A stretch of 62,388 nucleotides of DNA from the NCBI RefSeq assembly GCF_014359905.1, contig NZ_JACIYP010000020.1, forward strand, positions 1 to 62,388, written 5' to 3'. The translations under genes were made by a program, and so were the position numbers. This DNA is from Hoeflea sp. GTDB lineage: Bacteria; Pseudomonadota; Alphaproteobacteria; Rhizobiales; Rhizobiaceae. Below, one piece after another: positions 35,124 to 43,757 of the stretch. Position 1 is the first letter of the stretch. Each line of letters begins with the position of its first letter. A model generated the notes under the pieces. It ran no database searches and was not told the DNA's origin. It was given only the letters and a program-made list of their open reading frames with translations.

Positions 35124-35567
35124 TCAGTTCGCGGCAATCGCCTGACCGAAGAGCTCGGTGAAGACGATCTTGGCCTTCCCCGACTGCTTCACGGCCTTGG
35201 CATCTTCCAGATTGGTTGGTTCGCCGACCTGGATCAGGGCGACCATCCCCATGGCGTAATGTGGGGTGCACTTCACACCATAAATGCCTTCAGCATCGAG
35301 GGTGATGGCGAACTCCTTGTTGTACTTGCTCTTGAACGGTTCCACGCCGTCAGGGAGCATGCCTGCTATGGTCTCAACATTGTGGCCCTTGTCTGTGGGG
35401 ACGAAGCGGATCGTGTCGCCAGGCGCCGCAACGATCAGGTCGGGTTCGAACACCATCGCGCCCTTTGCTCCCTTGTTGAGCATGTGGACTTCGATTTCTG
35501 CGGCCTGTGCCACGCCAGTGACTGTGACTGCCGCACCGAGGGCGAGCGCTGTGATGATGCTTCTCAT
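35124..35567 (-). CDS. pseudoazurin (second copy)
   Basis: The 147-residue precursor has a Sec signal peptide (cleavage probably after AQA near residue 22) and the type-1 copper ligands: His in DKGHN, then Cys, His and Met in [10 protein letters not shown]. It is clearly related to the 7850 copy but differs at many positions, especially in the last 35 residues. It is expected to donate electrons to NirK, encoded about 740 bp away on the same strand. Its own promoter region is cut off 46 bp upstream by an IS element, so expression may be changed. Confidence 0.93.
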   Translation of the reverse strand: MRSIITALALGAAVTVTGVAQAAEIEVHMLNKGAKGAMVFEPDLIVAAPGDTIRFVPTDKGHNVETIAGMLPDGVEPFKSKYNKEFAITLDAEGIYGVKCTPHYAMGMVALIQVGEPTNLEDAKAVKQSGKAKIVFTELFGQAIAAN

Positions 35568-35613
35568 TTTCCTATCCTTTCGTATCCACGGCGTTGGATT
35601 GCCGTTGATCTAG

Positions 35614-37252
35614 CCCGAACAATTCATAGCGCCTGGTGGATCCGGATCACTTTTCCCTTGAAGCGGTCAAGATGGTTATCTGGCCATGCGTCTGCCACCC
35701 CTTTCGCTCTTGAGCTATTGAGGGATTATCTGCTGGGTTTGCGGGTTGCGGTGGATGGGTTTGAGAAGGGGCTTTGAATGCCCCGTCGTTTAAGTGACGA
35801 GGCGAGGTATTCGCCCCAGGACAATGCGCAGGATCGCCTGGTCCGGGCAGGACGTGGGCAGATGCAGGCGGATCTGGGGTTTCATTTCGACGACGCGGAC
35901 GGCGATCTTGATGAGGCGCAGACGCAGGGTGTCAAACTGGGCGGCTCTGAAGCGCGAACGCCTGGGCATGGCGGCGCGCAGCCCCCACATCAACCAGTAC
36001 GCTCCGGCGTGCAGGAAGAGTCGGAACTGGTTGGCGGTCGCTCGTGTGCATGAGGTACGGTCGGCAGCGAGGTGGGTCTTGAAGGATTTGATGTGGTTCT
36101 CGGCCATCCCGCGTCGGCAGTAGATTTCCTCGTAGAGCGCCTTCGCCCTGCCGCCTTCGAGGTTGGTGACTATGAATCGGGTGTCAGCACCCTGCGGGCC
36201 GACCTCGACGCGGGCGATGATGCGCTCGGTTCGGCTCCAACTGGCGGCGGCGTCGAAGAACTCCTTGAAGCGCCGGATTTTGCGCGCGCCTGCCTGGGCG
36301 CTTTCGGCTGACGCCGCAAAGCGCGCCGTCGTGCTGGCCTCGATGGTCGCAACATGCCTGCGCAGGGTGGATGTTGGCGCAACCCCGAGAATGAAGTCGA
36401 TGCCATTGGCGCGGCACCAGTCGATGACCAGCGGGCCGCAGTAGTGGCTGTCGCCCCGGATCAGGATCCGCGTCCTCGGCCAGTTGGCCCGGATCGCGCG
36501 GATGAGGCGACGCAGATGCGCGCGGATTTCCACGCCGCACGGTCGCTTCGCCGGACGCAGGACCGCCGCGACGAACCGGCCCTCGCCATCGAATACCACG
36601 ATCGGCTGGAAGCCATATTCATCGTAGTGGGCGTTAAATAGCCGCAGTTGCTGTCCGCCATGCACCGCGTCGAAGGTATCGTCGATATCGAGCACGATCC
36701 GCTTTGGCGGCTGGCGGAACGAGGCGCAATAGAGATCGATCATCGCTTGCCCCATCATCAGCAGTGAACGCAGGTCGGGCAGGTTCTCCAGCCGGCAGAT
36801 CGTCGATTGCGAGGCGAGATCTCGGTCCGAGGGCAGCGCCCCCTCGGCCATCTTGAAGATCGGGTCCGAGCGCAAACGCGTGGCGTCATTGCCATCCTCG
36901 TAACCTGCAGCAATCATCTTCATGCGAAAGCCGATCATGTCGGCGAGGCTGTGGACAATCTGATCCGGACGGCGCGGATCATCGATGCAGCGCGCCAGCC
37001 GTCCGGCTACACCGAGCCGCTTCTCCACCTCTCCAAGCGCAATCACCCCGCTGTCCGACGACAATGTCCCGCCGTCGAAACGAGCGATCACGGACTTGCC
37101 GTTCACTGATGACAAACCCTCAAGCGGCAGCGTAAGATCGGACATGGCGGATGTGGACTCCGGAAAATGGCGTGGAATGGCTTAAGCAACCGAATCCTAC
37201 GACATTTCAACGACTTGGGCTACATCCGCCAGCCAACCATGAATTTTCCGGG
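35614..37252. mobile_element. IS1380-family insertion sequence
   Basis: The element is about 1.64 kb. Its ends are imperfect inverted repeats, CCCGAACAATTCAT (left) and CCCGGAAAATTCAT (right), and it is flanked on both sides by CTAG (35610-35613 and 37253-37256), read as a 4-bp target duplication. It holds one intact transposase gene on the minus strand. It sits between pseudoazurin and an Nnr-type regulator. Intact ends and duplication suggest recent insertion. 35614-35789 holds a small hairpin (GGGGC/GCCCC near 35769) but no gene. Confidence 0.85.
35790..37145 (-). CDS. IS1380-family DDE transposase
   Basis: The 451-residue protein matches IS1380-type transposases in length and order: an N-terminal region with ARFDGGTLSSDSGVIAL, the first catalytic Asp in VLDIDDTFDAVHG near residue 150, a second in ILIRGDSHYC near 230, and a Glu-containing YCRRGMAENHIKSFK segment near 345 that should supply the last catalytic residue. 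No frameshift is seen, so the element may be active. The start follows the conventional N-terminus (MSDLTLP). Confidence 0.92.
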   Translation of the reverse strand: MSDLTLPLEGLSSVNGKSVIARFDGGTLSSDSGVIALGEVEKRLGVAGRLARCIDDPRRPDQIVHSLADMIGFRMKMIAAGYEDGNDATRLRSDPIFKMAEGALPSDRDLASQSTICRLENLPDLRSLLMMGQAMIDLYCASFRQPPKRIVLDIDDTFDAVHGGQQLRLFNAHYDEYGFQPIVVFDGEGRFVAAVLRPAKRPCGVEIRAHLRRLIRAIRANWPRTRILIRGDSHYCGPLVIDWCRANGIDFILGVAPTSTLRRHVATIEASTTARFAASAESAQAGARKIRRFKEFFDAAASWSRTERIIARVEVGPQGADTRFIVTNLEGGRAKALYEEIYCRRGMAENHIKSFKTHLAADRTSCTRATANQFRLFLHAGAYWLMWGLRAAMPRRSRFRAAQFDTLRLRLIKIAVRVVEMKPQIRLHLPTSCPDQAILRIVLGRIPRLVT

Positions 37253-37281
37253 CTAGTCATAGGCGGTGATGCGGCAGGGCC

Positions 37282-37299
37282 GTTTGCGCAACTGCAAAC
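37282..37299. promoter_or_regulatory. Nnr-type operator before the 37347 regulator
   Basis: GTTTGC and GCAAAC are perfect arms around GCAACT, which also reads as TTGCG-N4-TGCAA, one mismatch from the Nnr consensus. Its centre is about 56 bp before the start codon, only 26 bp from the right end of the IS element. Confidence 0.65.
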
Positions 37300-37346
37300 A
37301 AAAGGGTAGAAACTCCGGCAGTTTCGACCTCCGGAAGACGCCCCGC

Positions 37347-38045
37347 ATGCCGCTCGACAAATCGCTCATATCAGGGTTGCCTGCCTTCGCCGGATTGAGT
37401 GGCGCGGATATGGACGCGGTTCTTTCACTGGCCCGCTCCTCCCGTTTTCCGAAGGGGTCCGAGGTCTTCTCCCAGGACGAGGAAGCCGGGTCCTTCTTCC
37501 TGCTTCTGTCCGGCCATATCAGGGTGGTGCGCACCACGCCGGGGGGAGAACAGGTCATCGCCCGCTACATCAACGAGGGCGAACTGTTCGGCATCGCCGC
37601 CGCGATGGGCCGGCCGACTTATCCGGCCAGCGCGGTCGCGGCAGTCGACTGTGTCGCGCTGTCCTGGCCGAGCGCCGCCTGGCAGGATTTTCAGTCCCGG
37701 GTCCCCGGTTTCGGCGCGAACGCCTACCGGACCATCGGCGCGCGGCTTCAGGATACCCAATCCCGGGTGATGGAAATGTCGACGCGCCAGGTCGAGCAGC
37801 GGGTCGCTGGTGCGGTAATGCGGCTGGCCCAGCAATCGGGCCGCAAGACCGAGCACGGTGTCGAGATCGATTTTCCGATTTCGCGGCAGGACATCGCCGA
37901 AATGACGGGAAGCACGCTTCACACCGTCAGCAGGCTGATGAGCGCCTGGGAGGAGGAAGGCATCGTGCGCAGCGGCCGTCAGAAGGTGACGGTTACCGAT
38001 CCGCACGCCCTCATGCTGGTTGCGGAGAACCGCAGGGGCAAATAG
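37347..38045 (+). CDS. Nnr-type Crp/Fnr regulator
   Basis: The 232-residue protein has the beta-roll domain (about 15-130, with FGIAAAMGRPTYPASA in the pocket region) and a helix-turn-helix (FPISRQDIAEMTGSTLHTVSRL). It closely resembles the protein at 59301, which is next to nnrS, and less closely the one at 8698. Proteins of this type sense NO and activate nir and nor genes. It lacks cluster cysteines. ATG 37347 is preferred over longer in-frame starts, which would place the Nnr-type box inside the coding region. The likely target is the DUF1858/DUF2249 cluster that follows, or its own promoter. Confidence 0.85.
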   Translation: MPLDKSLISGLPAFAGLSGADMDAVLSLARSSRFPKGSEVFSQDEEAGSFFLLLSGHIRVVRTTPGGEQVIARYINEGELFGIAAAMGRPTYPASAVAAVDCVALSWPSAAWQDFQSRVPGFGANAYRTIGARLQDTQSRVMEMSTRQVEQRVAGAVMRLAQQSGRKTEHGVEIDFPISRQDIAEMTGSTLHTVSRLMSAWEEEGIVRSGRQKVTVTDPHALMLVAENRRGK

Positions 38046-38105
38046 GTCGTGTTGCCTCGTAGTCCCGTATGCGATCGCCGGTGGCATCGAGCAAACCCCT
38101 GAACT

Positions 38106-38375
38106 TCACAGGTTTCTGCCTGGCGGCGCAGTTTCCTCTTCGAACGCTGATGGCGTCTCGTCGGATGAGTCCGGCCTGATCACTCTTGAAAGCTCCGCCG
38201 TGAAAGCGGCTTCATCCACTTCGTGGGCGGCGGCCGCGTCCGCAACGGTGTGAAAGATGCCGAACGGGCATCCGATGCACAGCATCCCGTGGCGGATCAT
38301 GACCCGGATTGTCGCGGGCCATCTGCGCATGATTTCGTCGACCGGCATGTCCGGGTCTGGGGTGGAAGGCATCAT
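38106..38375 (-). CDS. DUF1858 small redox-type protein
   Basis: The 89-residue protein carries the DUF1858 pattern: an N-terminal VDEIMRRWPATIRVM helix and a CIGCPFG dithiol near residue 33, then a helical half. Proteins like this are found beside hybrid-cluster proteins and NO-response genes and are thought to have a redox-active Cys pair. It is encoded tail to tail with the Nnr-type regulator and divergently from the DUF2249 gene, with a 22-bp dyad between them. Confidence 0.8.
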   Translation of the reverse strand: MMPSTPDPDMPVDEIMRRWPATIRVMIRHGMLCIGCPFGIFHTVADAAAAHEVDEAAFTAELSRVIRPDSSDETPSAFEEETAPPGRNL

Positions 38376-38423
38376 CCGGGATTCTCCTCAAGCCACAAAC
38401 TTAGCCAATTCCCATCGGCGGAT

Positions 38424-38445
38424 CGTTGTTTTGGCGCAAACAACG
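38424..38445. promoter_or_regulatory. dyad in the DUF1858-DUF2249 divergent region
   Basis: CGTTGTTT and AAACAACG are perfect 8-bp arms around TGGCGC. The outer part resembles an Nnr site but with wider spacing. It is 49 bp before the DUF1858 start and could serve both directions. Confidence 0.5.
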
Positions 38446-38624
38446 CAACAGAACCGGGCTGCGACGCCGCCTGTCATCAATGGACGGATCCGCGGGATGC
38501 TTCCAAAGCCTGCATGAAGTTTGCGCTTCGACAAACAAGTGTCCGGCCGGATTTGCTAGCCTTCGCCGGAGTGGACGGCGCGGCATGCGCCCGATCCATT
38601 GTTGTTGAACCCGGAGCCTTGATC

Positions 38625-38903
38625 ATGACCGCTGAAGAACTGGCCGAAATCCCCGCCATCGACGTCCGCACCATCCCGCCCCATGAGCGCCACCCGAGGA
38701 TCTTTTCCATGCTTGAGGCGCTGGAACCGGGGCAGTCTTTCGCAATTGTCAGCGATCACGAGCCGCGGCCGCTGCAATACCAGATTGAAGCAAGATTCCC
38801 CGATGTTTTCGGCTGGACCTATGTCGAGCAAGGGCCGGAGGTCTGGCGCGCCGTCATTTCGAGGGAGTCAGCCAGCTGCTGCGGTTGCTGCGGCGGCTCC
38901 TGA
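38625..38903 (+). CDS. DUF2249 protein with Cys-rich end
   Basis: The 92-residue protein is one DUF2249 domain: IDVRTIPPHERHPRIFSMLEAL, the conserved SDHEPRPLQYQIE segment and an EVWRAVI ending. Five extra residues form a CCGCCGG tail, which could bind metal or a cofactor. DUF2249 proteins occur with NO- and hemerythrin-related genes, but their role is unknown. ATG 38625 is behind a CGGAG site. It starts a cluster read in one direction: membrane protein, double DUF2249 and DUF59. Confidence 0.8.
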   Translation: MTAEELAEIPAIDVRTIPPHERHPRIFSMLEALEPGQSFAIVSDHEPRPLQYQIEARFPDVFGWTYVEQGPEVWRAVISRESASCCGCCGGS

Positions 38904-38955
38904 TGCTTATCCATCGCCGCCCAGGCGTGCGACGGATCCCAGTCCATCGAGATCC

Positions 38956-40338
38956 GTGTCCGGTGCGAAAGCGCCGACAGTGACCGGCGCCTCGCTTTCA
39001 AAATGGACCATGTCCTATTTCGCCGCAGCGCTCCTGTCGCTGCTTGCGGCGGAAGCCCTGATGGCTGCGGGCTATGGATATCCGGCCGACGGGCTTCAAG
39101 CCCCGTCGACACTGGTGGTGGTCCATCTGAGCGCGGTCGGCTGGCTCAGCCTGCTGATGTGCGGGGCCCTGTTCCAGTTTATACCGGTGCTGGTAAACCG
39201 GCCGCTCGCCGGGGCCCGCGTGATGCTGCCCGCGCTTCTGTGCATCGTCCCGGGCCTGGTGTCGCTGGTGTCGGGATTCATGGCTATGGACGGCCTGCTG
39301 GAGACCGCAGCGCCACTGCTGCCGATGGGCGGCCTCCTGCTCTGCACGGGCTTCGCCTTTGCGGCGGGATCGATCGGCCTGACGCTCATGCGGTCCCGGC
39401 CACTTCCGATCCCGTCGGCTTTCGTGGCCGCGGGTCTCGCAGGCCTTCTTGTCGCTGTCGCGCTTGGCTTCGTGTTCACCCAGGTGCTCGGCGGAACACT
39501 CGCAGCGCCGGTGTTCGCCCACATCGCCGCCCGGGGCGTGCCCATCCATGCGGCCGCGGGCCTCGGCGGCTGGCTCGCGATGTGCGCGGTCGGCGTGTCC
39601 TATCGTCTGTTTCCGATGTTCCTTCTCTCGCCCGATGCGCAAGGGACCGGCACCCGCCTGGCCTTCCTGTTCGCCGCCGGTGCGGTTGCGACGGCAATCG
39701 CCGGCGGATTGGCAGCACTCTACGCGGGCTGGCCCATGCCGGATGTCATGCTCGTGGCTGCGATCGCCGCAGCGGGTGCCGCTGTCTTCTACGGCCGCGA
39801 CGTGATAAATTTCTATCGTGCGCGGAGGCGCCGGGATCTGGAGCTCAACATGAAGGTGGCGGCTCTCGCGTTCGTCTCGCTGGCGCTAGCGGTGGCGCTG
39901 CCGGTCGTTCAGGCGGCTCTGGGCAAATCCGATACGGCGATTGCTGCTTCTGTCTACATGGCCGCCTTCGGATGGTTGTCGGGCCTCGGGCTGGCCAAGC
40001 TTTACAAGATCGTGCCCTTCATGACCTGGCTGGAATGTTATGGGCCGGTCCTCGGTCGCGCGCCCACGCCGCGGGTGCAGGACCTTGTCCGGGAGGCGAG
40101 GGCGTGGCCGTGGTTCGTGCTGTATATTGCCTCGGTATGGGCTGGAACGGTCGCCATAGCGCTCGGAAGCGCCACCGGGTTCCGCATGGCCGCCGCCGGC
40201 ACGTTCGCCGCGACAGCTGCCATAGGAGTTCATCTGGTCCGCGCGCGGAAGCTCTCCGATGTGGATGGCAGCCGACGGTTTCCGGAAGGAAGCCTGCGGC
40301 CGTCCCTGTTATACTCTCTTGCGCCGGGCAGGCGCTGA
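38956..40338 (+). CDS. 12-helix membrane protein, oxidase-subunit-like
   Basis: The roughly 460-residue protein is almost wholly membrane helices, with histidines in places where heme ligands could be: VVHLSAVGWLSLLM, IHAAAGLGGWLAM and VFAHIAARG. This gives it a look between NnrS and heme-copper oxidase subunit I, though the full oxidase histidine set is not visible. Similar proteins sit in DUF2249 clusters of denitrifiers and are uncharacterised. The start is uncertain: GTG 38956 is used; ATG 39010 is the next choice. Confidence 0.7.
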   Translation: MSGAKAPTVTGASLSKWTMSYFAAALLSLLAAEALMAAGYGYPADGLQAPSTLVVVHLSAVGWLSLLMCGALFQFIPVLVNRPLAGARVMLPALLCIVPGLVSLVSGFMAMDGLLETAAPLLPMGGLLLCTGFAFAAGSIGLTLMRSRPLPIPSAFVAAGLAGLLVAVALGFVFTQVLGGTLAAPVFAHIAARGVPIHAAAGLGGWLAMCAVGVSYRLFPMFLLSPDAQGTGTRLAFLFAAGAVATAIAGGLAALYAGWPMPDVMLVAAIAAAGAAVFYGRDVINFYRARRRRDLELNMKVAALAFVSLALAVALPVVQAALGKSDTAIAASVYMAAFGWLSGLGLAKLYKIVPFMTWLECYGPVLGRAPTPRVQDLVREARAWPWFVLYIASVWAGTVAIALGSATGFRMAAAGTFAATAAIGVHLVRARKLSDVDGSRRFPEGSLRPSLLYSLAPGRR

Positions 40339-40352
40339 AAAGGAGCACGATC

Positions 40353-40865
40353 ATGACGCACTATGTGGAACTGGACGTCCGGCCGATCCTGGCGGCGGGC
40401 GGCGAGCCCTTCGGCCGGATCATGGAGGTGGTAACCTCGCTCGGCCCCGACGAAGGCCTGCGTCTGCTGGCGCCGTTCAGGCCCGTGCCGCTGTTCGGGG
40501 CGCTCGCGTCGAAAGGGCTCGCGCACCAGGACCGGGAGATCGGCGGCGGGGACTGGGAAGTGCTGTTCACCCCGGCACTTGCTCCCACGGCCTCGGCGGC
40601 CGCGGCGGCCGCGGCGTCTGTTGCGCGCTGGCCAGGACCGCTGATGCATCTCGACAACCGCGGACTCATGCCGCCTGAGCCGATGGTGAAGGTGCTCGGA
40701 GCCGCCGAGGCCATGCAGCCGGGAGAGGTGATGGAAGTCCTGCTTGACCGTGAACCGTCCTTCCTGTTCCCGCAGCTTGCCGAAAGGGGCCACGAGTGGC
40801 AGGGCGGCTTCGATCAGGACGGCGTCACCTACCGTCTGCTGGTACGGATCGGGTCCGTATCATGA
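40353..40865 (+). CDS. tandem DUF2249 protein
   Basis: The 170-residue protein has two DUF2249 domains joined by an Ala-rich linker (about residues 70-88). The first shows LDVRPILAAGGEPFGRIMEVV and LRLLAPFRPVPLFGAL, the second LDNRGLMPPEPMVKVL and FLFPQLAERGHEW. No signal peptide is present. An AAAAGGAG ribosome site precedes ATG 40353, and its stop overlaps the next gene (ATGA). It presumably binds the same partner as the single-domain protein at 38625. Confidence 0.8.
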   Translation: MTHYVELDVRPILAAGGEPFGRIMEVVTSLGPDEGLRLLAPFRPVPLFGALASKGLAHQDREIGGGDWEVLFTPALAPTASAAAAAAASVARWPGPLMHLDNRGLMPPEPMVKVLGAAEAMQPGEVMEVLLDREPSFLFPQLAERGHEWQGGFDQDGVTYRLLVRIGSVS

Positions 40866-41218
40866 GCCCAGCCTCGCGATCCGATGAAAGGGAAGCGCTG
40901 GCCGACGCTCTAAGACAATCTCTGCGCGGCGTCATCGATCCGGAACTGGGCGAGAACCTGGTCGATCTTGGGCTGATCTACTTCGTGGCCGTCGACGATC
41001 ATGCGACGGCTCATGTGGTCATGACCACCACCACGCAGGGATGTCCGGCCGTGGGCTTTCTGAAAGATGGAGTGGAGCGCGCTGCCTTGGCAGTGTCGGG
41101 TGTGCAGGCAGTCGAAGTGGCGCTCACCTACGATCCGCCCTGGACGCCCGACATGATGGCCGGCCCGGCGGGGCAGCGGCGGCCGACGGCGAAGCCGAGG
41201 TTCTGGCGACCGTGGTGA
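40862..41218 (+). CDS. DUF59/MIP18-type iron-sulfur assembly protein
   Basis: The 118-residue protein has the DUF59 fold common to SufT, PaaD and CIA2-type proteins: VIDPELGENLVDLGLIY near the start and a conserved TTTTQGCP segment with the single functional Cys. It should help place iron-sulfur clusters in target proteins. Its position suggests a target made during NO exposure, perhaps linked to the DUF1858/DUF2249 proteins. The start overlaps the previous stop. 41219-41531, between this gene and the convergent FTR1 gene, holds nothing I recognise. Confidence 0.85.
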   Translation: MSPASRSDEREALADALRQSLRGVIDPELGENLVDLGLIYFVAVDDHATAHVVMTTTTQGCPAVGFLKDGVERAALAVSGVQAVEVALTYDPPWTPDMMAGPAGQRRPTAKPRFWRPW

Positions 41219-41531
41219 GCGATCGAAGCTTCTGTCCACGATGTTTGAATTGAATCGCTGCCGGACGGGCCGCGCGGCGTTAGAAATACAAGACTACGGC
41301 GAACCCGGATGAAGCGACATGCCTCTTGCGATCAGGCATCAGGCGACGATAGCCACGGCCTTGGCCTCGCGCAGCGCTGGCTCGCAGTAGGGCGGGAACT
41401 GTGCAGCAGTCGCCAATCAGGTAGCCAAATGGAAAGGAGTCCGAAGCGGAAATGATTTCCGTTTCAAGGCCGCAAGGTGACATTATGATTTCTAGGATTT
41501 CTGGCGATCATACTGGTACCTCGCGCCTGCG

Positions 41532-43757
41532 TCATTCCACGCCATATCCGCTGGCTGGTGTCTTGCGGGCGATGTCGGCGAGAAAGCGGCGCGCGGGCAG
41601 GGCGAGGATCAGAACAAGAACCAGCCCCTGGGCCGCAAGCGGCTCGGCCACCGGGAACAGGCCGAGCCAGATCTGCATCCAGTCGGCATCGGGGAACCAG
41701 GTCACGGGCGTCGCGCCGACGAGCGCGGCCGTCTGCAGGCCGCGGATGCCCGCGCCCATCAGCATCACCGCCAGAAACGACAGCAGGACCGTGGTTGCCT
41801 TGAAGAAAATCCCGATGGGCAGCCGTCGCCCCGAGGCGAGCACGACCCATCCCGCGCCAAGCGCCGCCGCGCCGCCCAACGTCAGACCCGCCATGACGGG
41901 CAGTGGCGCGGTGTCGGCGAGCAGCGCCTCGTAGAACAGCACCGTCTCGAAGCCTTCGCGAAAGACCACGAGAAAGGCAAGAAGGCCGACACTCATCGGA
42001 CTTGCGACACCGGAAAGCCGGGCGCGGAAGGCCGTGACATGGCCACCGGTCGCCGTCAGCCCCACGATGAGCATGACAAGAACGGCAGCGGCGACGAGGG
42101 CGGTGCCGCCTTCCAGCGCCTCGCGGGTCAGCGTCGCGATCGAGAAGATCCAGCGCGCCCCGGCCCACAGTGCAAAACTGCCACCCACCGCCAGCATCAC
42201 GGCACCGGTGATCGGAACCCGAAAGCGGCCAGGCGGCAGGCCCTCAGCCTTGAGCGCGGCAACCAGCGCGGCGAGGATCAGCACCGCTTCGAGCCCTTCG
42301 CGGAAAATGATGCCTGCCGACTGCAGCACCGCGCCAAATGCGGAGAGCCGTATCTCGATCCGCGCTCGCGCCGCCTCAAGATCGGACAAGATCGCCGCGA
42401 TTTCCGTCGTGAGTGCCGCGCCGCCCTGCTGGCGGGCGATCAGCGCGCCGAGGCCTGGGCGCGTGGCGGCGCCCTCCCAGAAGCGCGCCTCCAGCCGCAT
42501 CGCCATGGCAGGCGCGCGCGGCACCAGGCGCTGCTCGATATCGGGGTCGAACCAGGAATAGGCCTCCAGCCGCTTCATCTCGGCTCCGTCCCAGTCCCCG
42601 GCATGGGCCATGAGACCGAGTTCATCGAGAGCCGCCGTGGCCTGCTCGAAGGCGATCGCGACACCATCCCGGTCGACCGAAGCACCGAATTCGGCGTCGA
42701 TCAGAGCCAGCGCCTCGGATGCCAGCGGTTCCACCGCGTCGCCCTTCGCCTCGAACTCGCCGCGCATCCGGGCCAGGAGGTCGCCAAGCCGCGCAGCGGC
42801 GGCATCTTCCATCTGAGGCGCAAGGTCGCCCAGGATCATCGCCGCGCGGTCGCGGAACACCCTGGCCTCGTTGTATTCGAACGGGATGCGGACCACTCCG
42901 CCACGCACGCCCTTGTGGTATTCCTCCGCCGCAAGCGCGACGAAGCGGCGCAAAAGCGTGGCGCGCCGCGCGCGGTCTTCGGGCGACAGCCGCACCGGCG
43001 CGTAACCCGCAAGCTGCGCCGCAATCGCCGCAATGGCGTCGGGATCAGTTTGCGCCCGCTCGAAGTTGGCTGCCAGCGCCGCCATGGAGTCGGATCCGAG
43101 TTCCGTGGAAAGACTATCCTCAAGATAGGCCACCAAACCCTCGATCCGTCCCAGATCGCCGGCATATTGCGTGGCGAAGCCTTTCTGCGCATTGTTTGCC
43201 GCGCGGGTGAGGGCGAGCCGCAGTTCCGAGGCCGCGACCGTCAGTAGTTCGGCCTCCACTATCTTGCGCGCCGGATCGGGAGAAAGCGTGCCGTCTCCGA
43301 GCGCCTGGATGGCGAGAGCGGCGGCGGTGTCGCCCGAGGCGCGCGCATAGTCACGGATGGTCAGCCAGTTCGTCGCCGCCACGGTTTCGTTCGCTGTAAT
43401 GGCTTCAAACAGCCGCGACCGCGCGCCGGTCAGAACCCGCCCCCAGAGCCGCTGGCGCCAGCGCGCCGCCTGGTTGGCATCCCCCTGTCGCACCGCGGCG
43501 CCATAGGCGGCGAGCGCCGCAGCGACCGCGGACGCTTCGCCGGCCTCGAATTCAGCGGCCACTTTCGACCAACTGGTCTCAATCAGCATGAGCCGGGTCT
43601 TAAGCTCATCGTCGCGCGCGGTCGAGGGAGTGCGATAGAGAAGCCGCTCGATCCGCCCGGTTTCGGCGCGAATTAGCCCGCTCGCCTCCCAGGGTGTTTC
43701 GGCCCGCAGCGGCACGGTGGAGAGAATAAGCATGAAAAGCGCGGCCAGGCATCTCAT
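41532..43757 (-). CDS. FTR1-family iron permease with large periplasmic domain
   Basis: The 741-residue protein has a signal peptide, a long extracytoplasmic region (about residues 20-480) rich in helices, and a C-terminal seven-helix FTR1 permease domain. Both REXXE iron-passage motifs are clear: REGLEAVLILAAL and REGFETVLFYEALL. This is the EfeU/FTR1 fold that carries iron across the inner membrane after an oxidation or electron-transfer step. It overlaps the multiheme gene by 4 bp, and is the last gene of an operon with imelysin and cytochromes. The fused N-terminal domain is longer than in plain EfeU. Confidence 0.88.
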   Translation of the reverse strand: MRCLAALFMLILSTVPLRAETPWEASGLIRAETGRIERLLYRTPSTARDDELKTRLMLIETSWSKVAAEFEAGEASAVAAALAAYGAAVRQGDANQAARWRQRLWGRVLTGARSRLFEAITANETVAATNWLTIRDYARASGDTAAALAIQALGDGTLSPDPARKIVEAELLTVAASELRLALTRAANNAQKGFATQYAGDLGRIEGLVAYLEDSLSTELGSDSMAALAANFERAQTDPDAIAAIAAQLAGYAPVRLSPEDRARRATLLRRFVALAAEEYHKGVRGGVVRIPFEYNEARVFRDRAAMILGDLAPQMEDAAAARLGDLLARMRGEFEAKGDAVEPLASEALALIDAEFGASVDRDGVAIAFEQATAALDELGLMAHAGDWDGAEMKRLEAYSWFDPDIEQRLVPRAPAMAMRLEARFWEGAATRPGLGALIARQQGGAALTTEIAAILSDLEAARARIEIRLSAFGAVLQSAGIIFREGLEAVLILAALVAALKAEGLPPGRFRVPITGAVMLAVGGSFALWAGARWIFSIATLTREALEGGTALVAAAVLVMLIVGLTATGGHVTAFRARLSGVASPMSVGLLAFLVVFREGFETVLFYEALLADTAPLPVMAGLTLGGAAALGAGWVVLASGRRLPIGIFFKATTVLLSFLAVMLMGAGIRGLQTAALVGATPVTWFPDADWMQIWLGLFPVAEPLAAQGLVLVLILALPARRFLADIARKTPASGYGVE

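Noticed and set aside
35700..35777. Plus-strand tail (LLRDYLLGLRVAVDGFEKGL) at the left end of the IS
   Set aside because: It lies inside the IS element, outside the transposase gene, and is too short to assign; may be an older remnant.
39003..40352. Plus-strand frame running from 39003 into the tandem DUF2249 gene, as if one 620-residue protein
   Set aside because: The part before 40353 is an out-of-frame shadow of the membrane protein; the DUF2249 domain begins at ATG 40353 with its own ribosome site.
42039..43247. 402-codon plus-strand frame over the FTR1 gene, and a 374-codon one at 43883-45007 over the multiheme gene
   Set aside because: Both are mirror frames of genes with clear REXXE and CXXCH motifs on the minus strand.
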